Assembly: GCA_009917455.1 (NCBI GenBank)
Contig: QZDS01000013.1
Coordinates: 1 to 64,000 of the forward strand
Direction: 5' to 3'
DNA from: a bacterium 1xD8-48
GTDB taxonomy: Bacteria > Bacillota > Clostridia > Lachnospirales > Lachnospiraceae
Length of the DNA stretch: 64,000 nucleotides
The position numbers were made by a program, and so were the translations under genes. Below are positions 8,678 through 16,424 of this stretch, in pieces; the stretch's first letter is position 1; every line of letters begins with the position of its first letter. The notes beneath the pieces were generated by a model. The model made no database searches and was not told where the DNA came from. It saw nothing but the letters and a program-made list of their open reading frames with translations.

Positions 8678-8702
8678 CCCGGCAGAAATGCCGGGCTTTT
8701 TT
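8678..8702 (+). terminator. Intrinsic terminator, duplicate stem
   Basis: CCCGGCAGAAATGCCGGG followed by CTTTTTT, identical in stem to the terminator at 8331-8348. It closes the transcription unit of the 64-residue gene. Confidence 0.75.
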
Positions 8703-8779
8703 CTGCATTCCCATTTTCAATGCACACCTTTCTGCACAGTTCCTGTGCCGGCCGCTCTCCCGAAAGGAGGATTGGCCCA

Positions 8780-9253
8780 ATGGACAAAATCGACGGTTAT
8801 GAGATTCAAAAGACAATCCTGTTTGAAACAGGGTACGGCTTCGCTTTGGGCTGTGTGCCGGGGATGCCGGAGAAGTCTGCGGTCTGGAATTTCACACAGA
8901 CTGCCTGCGGGCGTGATTACTACCATAAAAGCTGCCATGCCAGCAGGGACGGTGCGCAGGAGGATTTCCGGCGGAGGGAGAGGGATTACCGTATGCTTTA
9001 CGGGAGGCGGGAAAAGACGGGACACAGCGCCGCTGTATTCTACCGCTATTATTCCACCCAGCGCCCGGTGGACATCGCAACCTACCCGCAGCCGGAGGGG
9101 AACAGCCCCGTTATGATTGTCAACTACAACGAAGACAGGAGGCGCCCGGTTGCCGGCGGCCGGTTATACGCATGGGGCGAGATACTCTATCCCCATCCGC
9201 TGCCAAAGGAGCAGATGGAGGATTATGAGCTGAAACCTGCCCCTGACCCGTAA
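8780..9253 (+). CDS. Hypothetical element A protein (157 aa)
   Basis: The start is set at the ATG at 8780 because AAAGGAGG lies at 8763-8770; the frame is open further upstream but without an RBS. The protein (MDKIDGYEIQKTILFETGYG...) is rich in aromatic and Arg residues (DYYHKSC, RRRERDYRMLYGRRE, YRYYSTQRPVDIATYPQPEG). I recognise no catalytic motif. Its general style is that of the small conserved proteins of Lachnospiraceae integrative elements. Confidence 0.6.
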   Translation: MDKIDGYEIQKTILFETGYGFALGCVPGMPEKSAVWNFTQTACGRDYYHKSCHASRDGAQEDFRRRERDYRMLYGRREKTGHSAAVFYRYYSTQRPVDIATYPQPEGNSPVMIVNYNEDRRRPVAGGRLYAWGEILYPHPLPKEQMEDYELKPAPDP

Positions 9254-9276
9254 AAGAACAAAAAGGACGGTATCCA

Positions 9277-9290
9277 TTCAGACGACTGAA
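9277..9290. repeat. ACGTC-type palindromic motif, copy 1
   Basis: TTCAGACGACTGAA in the gap between two genes. One of a family of short palindromic motifs that recur between element A genes (also 10316, 14139, 20912, 27153 and 28252). It precedes a T-tract, so it might also be read as a weak terminator. Confidence 0.45.
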
Positions 9291-9335
9291 CAGGATGCCG
9301 CCTTTTTATACCAGAGAAAGGAGATACCAGAACAT

Positions 9336-10268
9336 ATGAGTGACGTGAATTATTACAAAATCAATGAGGATGCGGCACGCCGCGCAAAGGAGATGAACAG
9401 CTTTTCGGATTATAAGGCAGGGAGCGCCACTGCGGGATACAGACAGATGGTGGATAAGGCGGCAGGGATTGCCGCAGCGCAGAAAAGGCGGGTTGACCCC
9501 ATGTACCATGAAAAGATAGACCGGCTGCTTGATTCCTATGCGCGCAAACTTGCGGAGAACATGAATAACGGATTCGTGATTGACGCCCGTGTGCCCTCTG
9601 TCCTCATCGCAGGCCCGGCGAACTTCCCCACACGGAAAAAGGAAAAGCAGAACGCCGCCCGTGACAGGAACATGGAGGAATGGAAAAAGATACAGGGGCT
9701 CCTTGACAGGATTAAGAGCACTGGCACAGGCGGAATCAGCGCCGATGACCCGGACGCAGTGGGGAAATTAAAGGAGAAGCTTGAAAGTCTGGAAGAATCA
9801 CAGGAGGCGATGAAGCTCGTCAACAGCTATTTCCGGGAGAAAGGCACACTGGACGGCTGCCCGTTCCTGACAACGGAACAGGTTCAGAGATTAAAATCTG
9901 ACATGGAATCCAGATGGCATTACGGCAAATCGCCTTACCTGCCCTGGCAGCTCTCCAACAACGGCGCTGAAATCCGCAGAGTAAAACAGCGGATTGAGGA
10001 ACTGGAACGGAAAGCAGAGACCGTTTATGCCGGCTGGGAGTTCGACGGCGGATATGCAGAGCCTTGCAAAGAGGATAACCGGCTCAGGATATATTTTGAT
10101 GAAAAACCTGACGAAGCAGTGCGCTTGGAACTGAAAAGCAATGGTTTCAAATGGTCCCCCAAAGCGGGCGCATGGCAGAGACAGCTCACCGCAAACGCTT
10201 TCCATGCGGCAGACCGCATTGCCTGCATCCAGCCCCGAACAGGGGAAAGACCAGCCGGATTACAGTGA
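9336..10268 (+). CDS. Element A protein with C-terminal DUF3560-like module
   Basis: A 310-residue soluble protein. Residues 60-215 are helical and charged with coiled segments. Residues ~250-300 (LRIYFDEKPDEAVRLELKSN, then FKWSPKAGAWQRQLTANAFH) form a module often seen at the C-terminus of plasmid and phage polyvalent proteins, where an open-reading segment is followed by KxNGFKWSPxxGAWQRQLT. No catalytic residues are evident. AAAGGAG lies 12 nt before the ATG. The next gene follows a terminator at 10404-10434. Confidence 0.6.
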   Translation: MSDVNYYKINEDAARRAKEMNSFSDYKAGSATAGYRQMVDKAAGIAAAQKRRVDPMYHEKIDRLLDSYARKLAENMNNGFVIDARVPSVLIAGPANFPTRKKEKQNAARDRNMEEWKKIQGLLDRIKSTGTGGISADDPDAVGKLKEKLESLEESQEAMKLVNSYFREKGTLDGCPFLTTEQVQRLKSDMESRWHYGKSPYLPWQLSNNGAEIRRVKQRIEELERKAETVYAGWEFDGGYAEPCKEDNRLRIYFDEKPDEAVRLELKSNGFKWSPKAGAWQRQLTANAFHAADRIACIQPRTGERPAGLQ

Positions 10269-10315
10269 AAATCCTTAAACGGCTGATTCCTGCCGGGGCA
10301 TAAAGCCGCAGGACA

Positions 10316-10331
10316 GGCCATACGTCCGACC
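10316..10331. repeat. ACGTC-type palindromic motif, copy 2
   Basis: GGCCATACGTCCGACC in the intergenic region. It is closely similar to copy 3 at 14139 (GGTCATACGTCTGACC). Confidence 0.45.
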
Positions 10332-10403
10332 GGCACGGCAGTCCTGTGTGGTTTTCTGTTTTCATTGGGCGCTTTACCGAAGCAATGCCTCTTACTGACA
10401 TAC

Positions 10404-10434
10404 TGGGCAGCTCCCGCTGCCCGGCTATTTTTTT
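10404..10434 (+). terminator. Intrinsic terminator
   Basis: GGGCAGC-TCCC-GCTGCCC followed by GGCTATTTTTTT. It ends the transcript of the 310-residue gene. Confidence 0.75.
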
Positions 10435-10479
10435 GTAAAGGTCTGGCAGACAGAAGCCGGACGGAAGGAGAAGGAACCT

Positions 10480-10836
10480 ATGGCATACAAAAAGATACCG
10501 CTTGAAGAACAGCTGGAAAAGGCAGGACGGGAACGCATACACCCGGAGTATGATGCCTGTGCCATCCGGGCATTTGGCAGGATGCCGTTATCTGATTACA
10601 TGAAAAACGACAACTACCTCACAAGGCTCGCCATGATGCTCGGCATCCCGACGGAACGGCTTGAAAAAATGACCGTCCGTGAGACGGCACGCCTGATAGG
10701 CAGGCACAAAAGGCCCGGGCCGGGTACGCTCCCGCACAGGGAACTGTTACGCCTGTTTGCGGCGCCCATGAGCGAAGCCTACTGGGCATGGAAGGAGGCA
10801 CAGGATAAAAAAGATGCAAAAAAAGAAGAGACTTGA
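10480..10836 (+). CDS. Hypothetical element A protein (118 aa)
   Basis: Starts at an ATG after AAGGAGAAGG. A basic helical protein with a segment, MMLGIPTERLEKMTVRETAR, that could be a helix-turn-helix-like or helical bundle element; I do not recognise a family. Its end overlaps the next gene by 23 bp, so the two are coupled. Confidence 0.6.
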   Translation: MAYKKIPLEEQLEKAGRERIHPEYDACAIRAFGRMPLSDYMKNDNYLTRLAMMLGIPTERLEKMTVRETARLIGRHKRPGPGTLPHRELLRLFAAPMSEAYWAWKEAQDKKDAKKEET

Positions 10837-11128
10837 AGAAAGGCTTGCCGCCTGCGGGGACGGGGTAAACAACGCATACCCGGCTGTCTGCTGGATTGAC
10901 ACCCTCTGCTATTTTTATGCGCTCTCCGATATGCGCGGCGATTTTTATTATTCCACAGTCTATAACTGCATGGCATCAGATGAGGCATACGGGAACGTCT
11001 CTGATAGTTTTGTTGCGGAAATCCTCTCATGGGCGTACCGCGGGGAACTGCCGGAGCTTCTCTGTGACGAAGTAATCTGCCGCATCCTTATCGAGCCTTT
11101 CTGCGACAAAAACATCAACTGGAAATAA
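10814..11128 (+). CDS. Hypothetical element A protein (104 aa)
   Basis: Begins inside the 3' end of the preceding gene. An acidic protein (WIDTLCYFYALSDMRGDFYY, EILSWAYRGELPELLCDEV) without recognisable motifs. It is followed after 14 bp by the ClpP gene on the same strand, so these three genes and the downstream ATPase gene form one unit. Confidence 0.55.
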   Translation: MQKKKRLEERLAACGDGVNNAYPAVCWIDTLCYFYALSDMRGDFYYSTVYNCMASDEAYGNVSDSFVAEILSWAYRGELPELLCDEVICRILIEPFCDKNINWK

Positions 11129-11142
11129 GGAGGAAAACGCAT

Positions 11143-11733
11143 ATGAATCTGTATCTTATGACGCCGCACATCATAAAAGAGAGTTCCGAGGGCACCACCT
11201 ACTGCCCGGTACAGGACGAGCTTTTCACAAACCGCCGCTCCATCGAAGTTGTCGGTGAGATTAACCGTGAATCCGTCTACTCACTGATTTTACAGCTCCG
11301 TTACCTGCACCATGCAGACCCGGAGAAGGAAATCACCATGTACATCAACAGCCCCGGCGGCTCGGTCACGGACGGCCTTGCCCTCTATGACGTGATGGCG
11401 GGAATCCCGTGCCCCATCCGTACCGTGTGCGTGGGCATGGCCGCCTCTATGGGGGCGCTGCTGTTCGCTGCCGGGAATAAGAGGGATATGCTCCCCCATG
11501 CCGCCGTGATGATACACGACCCGCTCACAACGGGAATCAGCGGCAGCGCACTGAGCGTTGAACAGGCCAGCAGGCGACTCATGGAGACCAGGAAGATTAC
11601 CGCCTCAATCCTTGCAGACCATACCGGCCACACCATCGAAGAGGTATACGAAAAGACAAGGCAGGACAGCTATTTCAACGCAGAAGAGGCGGTTGCGTGG
11701 CGCCTTGCCGACCGCATCATCACAGGGATATAA
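11143..11733 (+). CDS. clpP-like: ClpP-type serine protease carried by element A
   Basis: A 196-residue S14-family protease, about the normal ClpP length. The catalytic triad is present: Ser in GMAASMGALL (near residue 104), His in HAAVMIHDP (near 128) and Asp in TRQDSYFNAEEAV (near 177). The oxyanion segment SPGGSVTDGLALYD is intact. ClpP forms barrel-shaped 14-mers fed by AAA unfoldases, and no Clp ATPase is encoded in element A, so it would rely on the host ClpX/ClpC or act on peptides alone. GGAGG precedes the ATG. Neighbours: small unknown genes before, VirD4-like ATPase 15 bp after. Possible roles are turnover of element proteins such as the anchored sigma factor, or of host defence proteins (inference). 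Confidence 0.88.
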   Translation: MNLYLMTPHIIKESSEGTTYCPVQDELFTNRRSIEVVGEINRESVYSLILQLRYLHHADPEKEITMYINSPGGSVTDGLALYDVMAGIPCPIRTVCVGMAASMGALLFAAGNKRDMLPHAAVMIHDPLTTGISGSALSVEQASRRLMETRKITASILADHTGHTIEEVYEKTRQDSYFNAEEAVAWRLADRIITGI

Positions 11734-11748
11734 GGAGGCGGGAACATC

Positions 11749-13050
11749 ATGGACGATACTTACAGAATACTCGCACACGACCATGCCATCAGCAACGATA
11801 CATGGCAGACCGGGCTGAACAACAACGACTTAATCATAGGCCCGTCCGGCTCAGGCAAGACAAGGGGCTATGTCAAGCCTAACATCTTACAGTGCAGTGA
11901 GAGCATGGTCATCACGGACACAAAAGGGGCGCTCCGTCCAGACGTCGGAACGGCGCTGGAACAGCAGGGCTATAAGGTGGTGGAGATAAACCTGGCCGAC
12001 TGTGATTCATCCCCCTGCGGCTACAACCCCCTTGCCTGTATCAGGCAGGACAGGGAGGGGCATTACCGGGAGCAGGACATCCTGACCCTTGCCGCCTGCA
12101 TGGTGCCCGTTGAGAGCCGGCATGACCCCTACTGGGAGCTGACCGCAAGGATTTACCTGGAATCCGCCGTCAGCTACGTCCTCGAGGCGCTGCCGGAGGG
12201 GGAGCGCCATCTGGGGAGCGTGGTGCGGCTTGCCGGGGAGATGGGCCGGGACGGGAGATACAGGGCCCTTATGAGGGAGCTGGAAGTGGTGGACCCGGGG
12301 AGCTTCGCGCTCTCCCGCTACCGGCTGTTCCAGTCCGTCTCGGAAAGCGCCGAAAAGACTGCCGCCTGCATCTTCAGCTTCCTCGCTTCCAAGCTGGCGC
12401 CGTTCTCTTTTGGCAGCGCGGCGGGGATTTTTAACAACCCAGAGAGAATCAACTTTAAGGAGCTTGGCAGGAAAAAGACGGCGGTGTTTTTGACCATATC
12501 CGACACGGACGACTCCATGTACCGGCTCGCCAGCCTCTTCTACACGCAGGCGCTTCATACCCTGTGCGAGCTTGCGGACAAAAGCCCCGGCCACAGGCTG
12601 AGAGTGCCCGTGCGGTTTTACCTTGACGATTTCGCCTCAAACGTGGTGATACCGGATTTTGACAGAATCATATCCGTAATCCGTTCGCGGGAAATCTCAG
12701 TGAGCGTCATCATCCAGTCGCTCTCACAGCTGGAATCGCTCTATGGGCAGGCAAAAGCGGTGACAATCCTGAACAACTGCGACAACATGCTCTGCCTCGG
12801 TGCCGGGCGTGACCTTGAGACAGCGAAATATATCAGCCAGCAGGCAAACAAGCCCGTCAGCGCCGTCCTCAATACGCCATTGAGTGAGGCATGGCTCCTT
12901 ACCAGAGGGGAGGCGGCGCGGAAAGTCAGAAAATATGACTTAAAACAGCACAGCCTCTATGGCCGGCTCCCGGAAGCGGCGCAGGCGGAAAACAGCGGCG
13001 CCTTAAAACAACACCAGAATGAAACAGCAGGCATGGCCCCGGCGTTATAG
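11749..13050 (+). CDS. Soluble VirD4/TraG-like coupling ATPase
   Basis: A 433-residue member of the type IV coupling protein ATPases. Walker A is GPSGSGKTRGYVKPN (residues 31-45), Walker B is RFYLDDFASN near residue 289, and conserved VIITDTKGAL-like and SVSVIIQSLSQLE segments are present. Typical VirD4 proteins have N-terminal transmembrane helices and about 600 residues; this one starts almost directly at the P-loop domain and has no membrane segment. Coupling proteins hand DNA-relaxase complexes to the secretion channel. Here no relaxase is found in the same element, so it may use a relaxase supplied in trans or serve another DNA-translocation role. It follows clpP by 15 bp with its own GGAGG. 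Confidence 0.8.
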   Translation: MDDTYRILAHDHAISNDTWQTGLNNNDLIIGPSGSGKTRGYVKPNILQCSESMVITDTKGALRPDVGTALEQQGYKVVEINLADCDSSPCGYNPLACIRQDREGHYREQDILTLAACMVPVESRHDPYWELTARIYLESAVSYVLEALPEGERHLGSVVRLAGEMGRDGRYRALMRELEVVDPGSFALSRYRLFQSVSESAEKTAACIFSFLASKLAPFSFGSAAGIFNNPERINFKELGRKKTAVFLTISDTDDSMYRLASLFYTQALHTLCELADKSPGHRLRVPVRFYLDDFASNVVIPDFDRIISVIRSREISVSVIIQSLSQLESLYGQAKAVTILNNCDNMLCLGAGRDLETAKYISQQANKPVSAVLNTPLSEAWLLTRGEAARKVRKYDLKQHSLYGRLPEAAQAENSGALKQHQNETAGMAPAL

Positions 13051-13095
13051 GCACCGGGGCATCCCTGCGCCCAGCATGAAAGGAGAAACAGAAGC

Positions 13096-14043
13096 ATGAA
13101 TGAAAATATGTACGCAGCGATAACAGGGATTCCTGCGGGATTCAAGGCGTTTGTCGGGGCCATGCAGGAACGGCTGGAGGCCCGGTACCCGGATTGTGAG
13201 GTCAGGGCCGTCCAGACGGATAAAAATAACGGCGTGCGCCTGACCGGAATCGTCATCATGCAGGACGGGGAGAACGTGACCCCCAATATCTACATGGAAG
13301 GCTTTTACCGGGAGTATCTGGACGGACGCCGGATGGAGGACATCGAGGCCGATGCGGCCAGGCTCTATGAGGGATGCAGGATAAAGGGAGGGCTCAGCCT
13401 GCCGGACATGACGGATTTTGAAGCCGTCAGGGGCCTTATCTGCTTTAAGCCCGTAAACAGGGAGCGCAACCGTGAAAAGCTCAAATCCATGCCCCACCGT
13501 GATTTCCTCGACCTTGCCATCGTCTATTTTGTCCCGGTCACGATTGGCGGGGAAAAGAGCGGGACCATCACTGTCACGGACCATATATTCAGGCTGTGGC
13601 AGACGGATGAGGAGACCCTGTATGGATATGCGCTGGAAAACACAAGGAGGCTGTATCCCGTGATATTGCAGTCTTTGGAGGACGTAATCCGGGATGTGAT
13701 GGGTGACGATGCGCCGGAGGGGCTGTTTCCAGAGAGAGACGGCATCCCTGCCGTTCCGCTGTACGTCCTGCGCTGTAATAAGGGAGATATGAGCAGCGCC
13801 GCCGCCATTCTTTATGGGGATATACTGCGTGAGTTCGGGCAGGAGCATGGGAATTTCTATATCCTGCCGTCCAGCATCTATGAGGTGCTGCTCACGCCTG
13901 CGGGGCCGGGCCCGGCAGATGGCAGATATATGTGCGGCATGGTGCGGGCAGCCAATACGGAACAGGTCCTGCCGGATGAAGTCCTCTCTGACAATGCCTA
14001 CTACTACCATGCCGACACTGGGGAAATCGAAATCCTCTCCTGA
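13096..14043 (+). CDS. DUF5688 family protein
   Basis: A 315-residue soluble protein with the plan of a family common in Lachnospiraceae integrative elements: ENVTPNIYMEGFYREYLDG near residue 60, a central HRDFLDLAIVYFVPVT segment, and a C-terminal half with GNFYILPSSIYEVLLTP. The function is unknown. AAAGGAG precedes the ATG. It follows the VirD4-like gene by 45 bp and is probably in the same transcript. Confidence 0.65.
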   Translation: MNENMYAAITGIPAGFKAFVGAMQERLEARYPDCEVRAVQTDKNNGVRLTGIVIMQDGENVTPNIYMEGFYREYLDGRRMEDIEADAARLYEGCRIKGGLSLPDMTDFEAVRGLICFKPVNRERNREKLKSMPHRDFLDLAIVYFVPVTIGGEKSGTITVTDHIFRLWQTDEETLYGYALENTRRLYPVILQSLEDVIRDVMGDDAPEGLFPERDGIPAVPLYVLRCNKGDMSSAAAILYGDILREFGQEHGNFYILPSSIYEVLLTPAGPGPADGRYMCGMVRAANTEQVLPDEVLSDNAYYYHADTGEIEILS

Positions 14044-14138
14044 CTCCGCGAGGCATCTGCCCGTCACGTCTGTCACAGGCTGGCGGGCAGAAAAAGCGCC
14101 GTTCCCGGCGCCGGCCACATTTGGGAACAGGCGGGGCT

Positions 14139-14154
14139 GGTCATACGTCTGACC
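14139..14154. repeat. ACGTC-type palindromic motif, copy 3
   Basis: GGTCATACGTCTGACC, the copy closest to a full palindrome with GGTCA/TGACC arms. It lies about 60 bp upstream of the 513-residue gene. Confidence 0.5.
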
Positions 14155-14214
14155 GGCTTTAAAAGATACCGAAACATACAGCCGCACCGTGCGGCAGAAA
14201 GGAGACATGGCAGC

Positions 14215-15756
14215 ATGAGGAGAAACGGAAAGGAAGAAAACACAGGGAAGACGCAGGAGCCTCTTGAGGCGGCAAGGAAGCCGAAAAGGGGGAGGAAGCC
14301 CCGGGCAGCGAAACAGCAGGAGGAAGCGGGAGCCGCTACGGCTGCGGAAACTGAAACTGCATCTGAGAAAGCAGAGGAAACCGTCACGGAATCTGAAACT
14401 GCATCAGAAAAAGCAGCGGAAACTGCCACAGAATCTGAAACTGTATCGGAGAAAGTGGAGGAAACTGCCACAGAATCTGAAACTGTATCGGAGAAAGTGG
14501 CAGAAACTGCCACAGAATCTGAAACTGCATCAGAAAAAGCAGCGGAAACTGCCACAGAATCTGAAACTGCATCGGAGAAAGCAGAGGAAACCGTCACGGA
14601 ATCTGAAACTGTATCAGAACAGGAAACCGCACCGGGGGAGGCTGAAATGTCTGCCGCTGAAACGGAGTCCGCCGTGCAGGAACCCGATAGCGGGGAGCAG
14701 GCTGCACCGCCCTCTGAGACAGCGCAGAAGGCTGATACGGGGCACGAAAATGAGACAGCGGAAGAACCTGCCGCAGAGGGTGAAAGCGCCCGTGAAGAGG
14801 ACGCAGCGGAAGAAGAAAACACGAAGGAAACCGGGGAAGAACTGGAGAATACAGATGGGGAGATGCCGGAGGAAGAGCCGGAAAGGCTGCCCGCAACAGC
14901 GATACCCGCGCAGATAACCGTCTCCCCCTTAAAGCGCATGAAGCAGGAGTTCTCGGAGCGTGCGCAGATTATCCGGGAGCAGATGCGCAACATCCAGAAC
15001 GCCTTTATCACCATCGGTTTCCAGCTCCACTGGATTCGTGAGAACAACATGTTCCGCGTGATGGACTATAAGAACGTCTATGATTATGCGGAAAAGGAAT
15101 ACGGACTGAAAAAGACGACCTGCTGCAATTTCATTTCCATCATCGAGAACTATGCGGAGCGTGATGAAAACGGGGAGGTCATCGAGAGCATCGCTGACTG
15201 TTACCGCAACTATTCCGCTTCCCAGCTCGTGGCCATGCTGGGCATGAACGAGGACATGAGACAGCAGGTAAGCCCCGACATGTCTGTAAGGGCCATCAAC
15301 AGGTTGAAGAAAGGCGAGCCGGAGCCGGGCACGGTGGCAGCTTCCCCTGCCCCGGTGGAAGAGCCTGCGCCCGTAAAGGAGCCGGAAAAAGAGCCGGATT
15401 TGGAAAAGGAGGCTGAAAATCCTACCGCGGAGGAAGAGGATTTATCGGATGATACTGTCCATGAGGAAGGACAGGAAACCGGGGAAATGCAGGAAGCGGA
15501 AAGCCCCGGGACAGCGGAGGTCGGCGCTGCCCGTCTGGAAGAGCCGGAAGACACGGAGACAATGGAGACAGAGAATCACGGTGATGATGCAGAAGGACAT
15601 ACATTGGAGGCTGCAAACAGTGAGGGCGACACCCTTGTGGAGATTGACAGCTACACGGATTATCAGAGCATGGCGGACGAACTTGACCTTCTCATGCGGA
15701 CCGTGTTCGCTGAGGATGCTTCCGTCAGGGTGAAGATTGTATGTGTGCAGGGATAG
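14215..15756 (+). CDS. Acidic repeat protein with a conserved helical core
   Basis: A 513-residue protein in three parts. Residues 1-40 are basic (RKPKRGRKPRAAK). Residues 44-230 are a low-complexity acidic tract containing near-perfect 14-residue repeats (ESETASEKAAETAT type). Residues ~240-370 are a compact helical core (SPLKRMKQEFSERAQIIREQ, GLKKTTCCNFISIIENYAE, YSASQLVAMLGMNEDMRQ) resembling a DNA-binding or replication-partition helper domain. A second acidic tail follows. The core looks conserved and the acidic parts look freely variable. Cytoplasmic, with no signal peptide. The function is unknown. Confidence 0.6.
   Translation: MRRNGKEENTGKTQEPLEAARKPKRGRKPRAAKQQEEAGAATAAETETASEKAEETVTESETASEKAAETATESETVSEKVEETATESETVSEKVAETATESETASEKAAETATESETASEKAEETVTESETVSEQETAPGEAEMSAAETESAVQEPDSGEQAAPPSETAQKADTGHENETAEEPAAEGESAREEDAAEEENTKETGEELENTDGEMPEEEPERLPATAIPAQITVSPLKRMKQEFSERAQIIREQMRNIQNAFITIGFQLHWIRENNMFRVMDYKNVYDYAEKEYGLKKTTCCNFISIIENYAERDENGEVIESIADCYRNYSASQLVAMLGMNEDMRQQVSPDMSVRAINRLKKGEPEPGTVAASPAPVEEPAPVKEPEKEPDLEKEAENPTAEEEDLSDDTVHEEGQETGEMQEAESPGTAEVGAARLEEPEDTETMETENHGDDAEGHTLEAANSEGDTLVEIDSYTDYQSMADELDLLMRTVFAEDASVRVKIVCVQG
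14347..14632 (+). repeat. 42-bp in-frame tandem repeat, about 7 copies
   Basis: Units start at 14347, 14389, 14431, 14473, 14515 and 14557, with a partial seventh at 14599. Each encodes 14 acidic residues. Variation is concentrated at a few codons (gcatca/gtatcg, gcagcg/gtggag), a pattern expected from slippage and gene conversion. Confidence 0.9.
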
Positions 15757-15836
15757 GCGCCGGAACGCATATGGGAAACAGGGGAATGCGGCGTTGCCGC
15801 TCCCCGCCCTGTATGCGCAAAGACAGCATTTATGCC

Positions 15837-15865
15837 TTGAAAAACATACACATGTGCGGTATAAT
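15837..15865 (+). promoter_or_regulatory. Consensus-like sigma-A promoter
   Basis: TTGAAA (15837-15842), a 17-bp spacer and TATAAT (15860-15865). It reads rightwards into the non-coding region before the membrane protein gene at 16425 and overlaps, in the opposite sense, a predicted minus-strand small RNA. Confidence 0.7.
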
Positions 15866-15884
15866 TGAAGTTACGAGATAAATA

Positions 15885-15970
15885 AAAAAGGCAGGACTGA
15901 AAGGGTTGCCGCCCTCTCAGCCCCTATGCAGGAGTGTCGCCTCCTAACACAGCATAAATACTATGCGCCA
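15885..15970 (-). ncRNA. Candidate small antisense RNA
   Basis: A minus-strand promoter (TTGATA 16005-16000, 17 bp, TAAAAT 15982-15977) would start an RNA of about 85 nt. It folds into short hairpins and ends in a stem GGCTGAGAGGG...CCCTTTCAGTCC followed by TGCCTTTTTT. The plus-strand promoter at 15837-15865 transcribes through it in the opposite direction. This convergent layout is typical of type I toxin-antitoxin or antisense-control modules. Confidence 0.4.
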
Positions 15971-16021
15971 ATACCTATTTTACTAGATTTTCCACCTTTT
16001 ATCAATAAGGAAGTCTGGTGA
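15926..16021 (+). CDS. Possible 31-residue small protein opposite the antisense RNA
   Basis: The ORF begins MQECRLLTQHKYYAP and ends FINKEVW. It lies on the transcript from the TTGAAA/TATAAT promoter, and its first half is complementary to the predicted minus-strand RNA. There is no good Shine-Dalgarno sequence. It could be the translated partner of the antisense RNA, but it may not be coding. Confidence 0.25.
   Translation: MQECRLLTQHKYYAPIPILLDFPPFINKEVW
15977..16005 (-). promoter_or_regulatory. Promoter of the candidate antisense RNA
   Basis: Minus-strand TTGATA / 17 bp / TAAAAT, with the start site expected near 15970. Confidence 0.5.
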
Positions 16022-16105
16022 TTTGGGTCTGTGTGCTGTACTTTATGACGGTGTGGGTAAATGAATCCTGCGCCGTCTTTTTATTTGTCCCGGCAGTGTA
16101 ATAAA

Positions 16106-16183
16106 CCATGGGGAGGCGGTAATCACCGCGCTCCCCCATGGGTAACTGTGTGGGAACAGGATAAACCCTGCCATAAAGGCAGG
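16106..16183. other. Strong hairpins, candidate oriT or RNA structure of element A
   Basis: A 36-bp near-palindrome (16106-16141) with CCATGGGG/CCCCCATGG outer arms and GCGGT/ACCGC inner arms is followed by CCTGCC-ATAAA-GGCAGG (16167-16183). Neither has a following T-tract, so they are not simple terminators. They lie in a 600-bp gene-poor gap (15757-16424), a natural position for a transfer origin or a structured leader. Confidence 0.35.
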
Positions 16184-16424
16184 AAGTACGCAGCACAACG
16201 GATAAGGCGCTAAGATAATAATAATCTATAACGCGGGCAGAAACTCTTTTTTTCTGTCTGCTGTCCCTATGGGTCAGTCCGGCCCGCTTTTCCGTTTTTG
16301 TGTATCAGGCAGGATGCAGAAGAGATTCCTGCCAAAAATTTTTATCAAAAATAAAACCTGATAATCTGATTCCGTGTCTGATAATCAGAAATCAGGTGCA
16401 AAAAACCGGGATAAGGAGAAAACA

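Noticed and set aside
14073-15050. 325-codon minus-strand ORF opposite the acidic repeat gene
   Set aside because: A Ser/Val/Ala repeat product that is simply the antisense reading of the 42-bp repeats.
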